Shown in pieces: positions 61,138-64,000 of a DNA stretch of 64,000 nt. The translations under genes were made by a program, and so were the position numbers. The stretch comes from Metallyticus violacea (Eukaryota > Arthropoda > Insecta > Mantodea > Metallyticidae). The notes beneath the pieces were generated by a model. It saw nothing but the letters and a program-made list of their open reading frames with translations. It was not told where the DNA came from and searched no databases. How positions within the stretch are numbered: position 1 is the first letter of the stretch; every line of letters begins with the position of its first letter. The stretch is from NCBI GenBank assembly GCA_030762175.1, contig CM060831.1, forward strand, positions 4,231,001 to 4,295,000. Direction: 5' to 3'.

Positions 61138-61508
61138 GAAGACTGGGAAAGACGCCGCAGGATACTGGCACTGGTGGGGTTCACCATGCTACTTGTGGCA
61201 GGCCGGACCTGGCTCACGGGCGGCAGACTTCCCACATTTGCGACTGCGGACAACCCGGCCTCCAGATGTGACTCCTTCATAACACGGACCCTCACCTTCC
61301 TCTACTTGCCGGTCCTCAACGTGTGGCTCATGTGCTGCCCCACCGTGCTCTCCTTCGACTGGTCTATGGACGCCGTGCCCCTGGTTCGATCTCCGCTTGA
61401 TGCGCGCAACTTTTTAAGTCTCGCGCTCTTCTGTGCCTTAGCATGGAGTCTTGCAACGCATCTCTGTCGACTCTCCAGAGACACCGTGGATGTCAACTGC
61501 AACAAGAG
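61138..61508 (+). CDS. tmtc2: TMTC2 orthologue, coding exon 4 with DUF1736 core
   Basis: Fourth coding exon, residues 217-339 plus two bases of the next codon. The acceptor is cacgtgttgcag and the donor gtaagt follows at 61509. After the basic start EDWERRRR comes a membrane helix, then LPTFATADNPA (DNP at residues 254-256), ITRTLTFLYLPVLNVWLMC and LSFDWSMDAVPLV (residues 287-299). The last two are the hallmark of the DUF1736 domain; SFDWSMDAVPL closely matches TMTC2 and differs from TMTC1 and TMTC3, so I assign TMTC2. Another helix ends the exon. The TPR repeats that make up the C-terminal half of TMTC proteins are not in this window, so the gene is truncated by the window edge. The coding exon is GC-rich; the flanks are AT-rich. 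Confidence 0.95.
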
Positions 61509-61689
61509 GTAAGTGCAGACAGCTATAGTTTATGAGATAGTGCTTGTTTAATGTTGGTCGCGTTTTATCTGAATGACAAAGGTTCTCATTTTTACTCATT
61601 TGAGATAAACAGAAGACAGAAATTGTTCCTTAGAGAGCGGATGTTCGGGTATTCAAAATGTACAAAAAATTAAAATAAAAAGGCTGGTC

Positions 61690-62760
61690 AATAAAGACAT
61701 GCTTTTTTCGATGTTTTCCTCATCACACAGTGGAAATACCGCAATGAAGCAAAATTAACGAGAAGAACAAATATCATGTGATTGGTGGAAAAAAATTGGA
61801 AGTACGTATGCGTATATAGTACGCCAGGAAAGAGCAAGTGTTTGCCAGTCGGCTGTGTAAAATGAAGGCACTTCGTAACGAGTAATACGCTGTTCTGAAA
61901 TGTTGCTTCCGTCTGTAGAATACGGCATGGAAGAGTACGCGATGTTACACAAGCATATGGCGGTGACGTTCTGCCACAGTATCCGCAATTGTATAGTTCA
62001 AAGAATTTAAGGAGGGCCGTATTTCAATAACAAAGCAGGGCGATCAGGTGCTAAACCTTGCAGTGAAGGACACAGCAGCTTTTACTGTTCGGGAAGATCG
62101 ACTAGCAGACAAGTCACAGATTTCCCATGTAGTGTACGATCGCTTACACATGAGGTGAGTCTGTGCCACAGGAGAGCCGAAATTGCTAACCCTATCAGGA
62201 GCTTCAGCGGAGAATAGCGAGACATATTGAACTCCATCATTACAGGCGATGAGACCTGGATTCACCAGTACGATCCCGAAAGTGAACAGCGAGCTTAGTC
62301 TGGAAATCACCTGGTTCTCCGTCACCAAAGAAGACCAAGATTGTTTGATAGACAGAAAAGGTTACAGTGATTTCGTTCTTCTGCTGTCTTCAAACGCTTA
62401 TCAACATGAAGTCCCCCTACAAATGGGGCAGTATTACAAGGTTGTTTTGAGTGTCATGGCCAAAAACGTCCTGAACTGAATCCATCTGTTTGGCGACTTC
62501 ACCATGACAATGCACACCCCTACGTTTTCAAGGATGTCGCTCAACATTTGGCCGTAAAATACAATGTCCCACCCCCCATACAATCCGAACCTAGTGCTTT
62601 TGTGAAAAAGGCGGAGGTGTTTCTGAAGACGATGTCCAAAAAAAAAAAAAAAAAAAAATAACAGGACGTTGGGTCAAGTGCATACAGTGGGGACTGTTTG
62701 GAAAAAGATCATACCAACCTTGACCTGCTGTAAGTAACACTTACTCATAAACTAGCCGTA
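61690..62760 (+). mobile_element. Mariner-like relic, same family as 8160-9250
   Basis: The + strand reads VCQSAV..MKALRN (61851), MAVTFCHSIRNCIVQRI (61958-62008), TGDETWIHQYDPESEQRA (62247-62300; both catalytic Asp and Glu surroundings kept), and QKRLQ then FVLLLSSNAYQHEVPLQ (62380). HPPYNPNLVL (62566) follows. The C-terminus reads YFEKDH-like (62697). A 20-base A run at 62639-62658 and several frameshifts break it. Confidence 0.8.
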
Positions 62761-63109
62761 AATTCTATAAGTGTAGTGTCAAAAATGCAAATAGGTGTAT
62801 TGAGTTGTTTGAGTAGTTAATTATGCGTCATTTATCTTAATTTTGTCTGTCAGATTATTTTAGATTATATTACAAATTCATAAAGTTGAAGTCTAAAATT
62901 CGTAAAAATGAAAATGAAAATATCTAACATAGGAGAGGAATGCAGGAAACACTTAGCAACTTTTTAAGGGTTTGGTACATTTGTCATCTGACAACACTTG
63001 CGAGGAATAGAGTAGTTAATGTTTAGTCATATTATATCATGGCGCACGCTTCCATACCAGACCAAAGCAAACTTCCAGGCTTTATCCAGTTAATATAAAC
63101 AAAGCAAGA

Positions 63110-63870
63110 GATTTTCAAACATGACTCTTTGGTAAGTCTGGTAAATTTGTATTAAATTTTTGTTAAGCAGCACCATTGTTTGTGAGAGTGGTATGTGTTA
63201 CTGTTTTAGCCAAAATTTCAGTCAGATGTGATGTTCAATGTCACACTGCTGTAGGAGTTGGAAAAAATGACAAGTTTCGTGCTATTATTAAATATTTCCA
63301 TTTAAGGTTTGGATGGCAAAATAGAGCAAAGCAGAGTTGGGTAAAGTTCATGGGAACTCAGCACCATCATTGAGGGCAGTTAATTTCTGGATGAGCGAGT
63401 TTAAAAGTGGAGAAGCGCGCTCTGGCCGTCCAGCTGATGTAACCACAAAGGAAATAAATGAAAAATTAATGATATCGTAATGCAAGGCCACTGAGAGAAA
63501 GTACACGAGATAGCTGAGACTGTAGACATTTCAACTGAACGAGTACACAATATCCTGCACAAAAAATTAGAAACGAGAAAGCTGTGTGCTCATTCGGTGC
63601 TACGATTGCGTACTGTTGACCAAAAACGCATGCAGAAGAACACGCCAACACAGTGTCTGGCACTGTTCCACCGCAATCCGCAGGACTTTTGCGCCAGTTC
63701 GTGACTGCGCATGAAACTTGGGCCTACCATTACACTCTGGAGACCAAGCAGCAATAAAAACAAAGCACAAAGGCTGGTGAGAGAGCACCAAATACTTTGA
63801 GGACTGTTTTGACAGACAGAAAAGAAGTGCAACCAGTAGAGAATTATAGATAAGAATGGACAGCACACTT
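63110..63870 (+). mobile_element. Mariner transposase pseudogene, 5' half
   Basis: Same family as 32060-33300. The + strand reads VVCVTVLAKISVRCDVQ and FRAIIKYFHLRFG (63271-63310), then STIEGS and SEFKSGEARSGRPADVTTKE (63396-63455), the helix-turn-helix and GRP linker. It continues STERVHNILHKKLETRKL (63532-63585) and TVDQKRMQKNTPTQCL. It stops near 63838, where LINE sequence begins, so the catalytic core is missing. Confidence 0.8.
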
Positions 63871-64000
63871 AAAAGTATAACAGAAGATAGAATATCAAAA
63901 AATATGTTGATATATAACCCGAAAGAAAGAAGATCAAGAAAAAGATGGACAGAAACAAAAATTGTGAGATCGGAATAGGCAGGATCTAATCCGTGATGGA
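63838..64000 (+). mobile_element. Non-LTR retrotransposon 3' coding end, cut by window
   Basis: The + strand is open over almost the whole stretch and reads KSITEDRISKNMLIYNPKER, then RRSRKRWTETKIVRSE. This is the RIPKxxxxYxPxGRRxxGRPxxRW block of LINE C-termini, ending in GSNP near 63988. It abuts the truncated mariner copy. Confidence 0.65.

Noticed and set aside
1..64000. Searched by eye for CRISPR arrays, phage or virus-derived genes, rRNA and clusters of biosynthetic genes.
   Set aside because: None seen; all repeated structures are explained by transposons, SINEs, LINEs, microsatellites or the tandem arrays listed.

Overview
This is a piece of an animal nuclear genome, almost certainly an insect: AT-rich, densely packed with decayed mariner-like (Tc1/mariner, IS630-type) transposons, tRNA-derived SINEs, non-LTR retrotransposon pieces, a hAT fragment and microsatellites, with short GC-rich exons separated by very long introns. 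The very large, repeat-laden layout suits a big polyneopteran genome such as a cockroach or termite, but that is inference. There are no bacterial-type operons, rRNA genes, CRISPR arrays or phage genes.

The one well-supported host gene is on the + strand: the first four coding exons of a TMTC2 orthologue (transmembrane O-mannosyltransferase with TPR repeats), at 37498-37583, 48392-48726, 49508-49734 and 61138-61508. All splice junctions are GT-AG and their phases (2, 1, 0, 2) join into one open frame of about 339 codons. The frame covers the N-terminal multi-membrane part and the DUF1736 core; the C-terminal TPR half lies beyond the window. Introns are 10.8 kb, 0.8 kb and 11.4 kb, and the long ones are mostly transposon debris.

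Region by region: 1-16.6 kb is mainly mariner-like relics on both strands. 16.9-19.4 kb holds purine-rich tandem repeats, a 1.3-kb repeat with internal tandem units, and a SINE. 20-31.4 kb holds mariner-like, LINE and hAT remnants. 32-37.3 kb holds three more mariner-like copies, and one ends just upstream of tmtc2 exon 1. Intron 1 (37.6-48.4 kb) holds a second copy of the 1.3-kb repeat, a 2.2-kb TIR-bounded element, a SINE-in-SINE-in-transposon nest, a tandem array of about 140-bp units, and a TIR-bounded mariner-like element. Intron 3 (49.7-61.1 kb) holds at least six mariner-like relics and two SINEs. After exon 4 come two more mariner-like copies and a LINE tail that runs off the window.

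I found no novel multi-gene system. The most interesting structures are the paired 1.3-kb repeats with internal arrays, the 140-bp array, the datable nested insertions, and the roughly 26 mariner-like relics in 64 kb. All transposase reading frames seen are interrupted by stops or frameshifts, so no autonomous element is evident.
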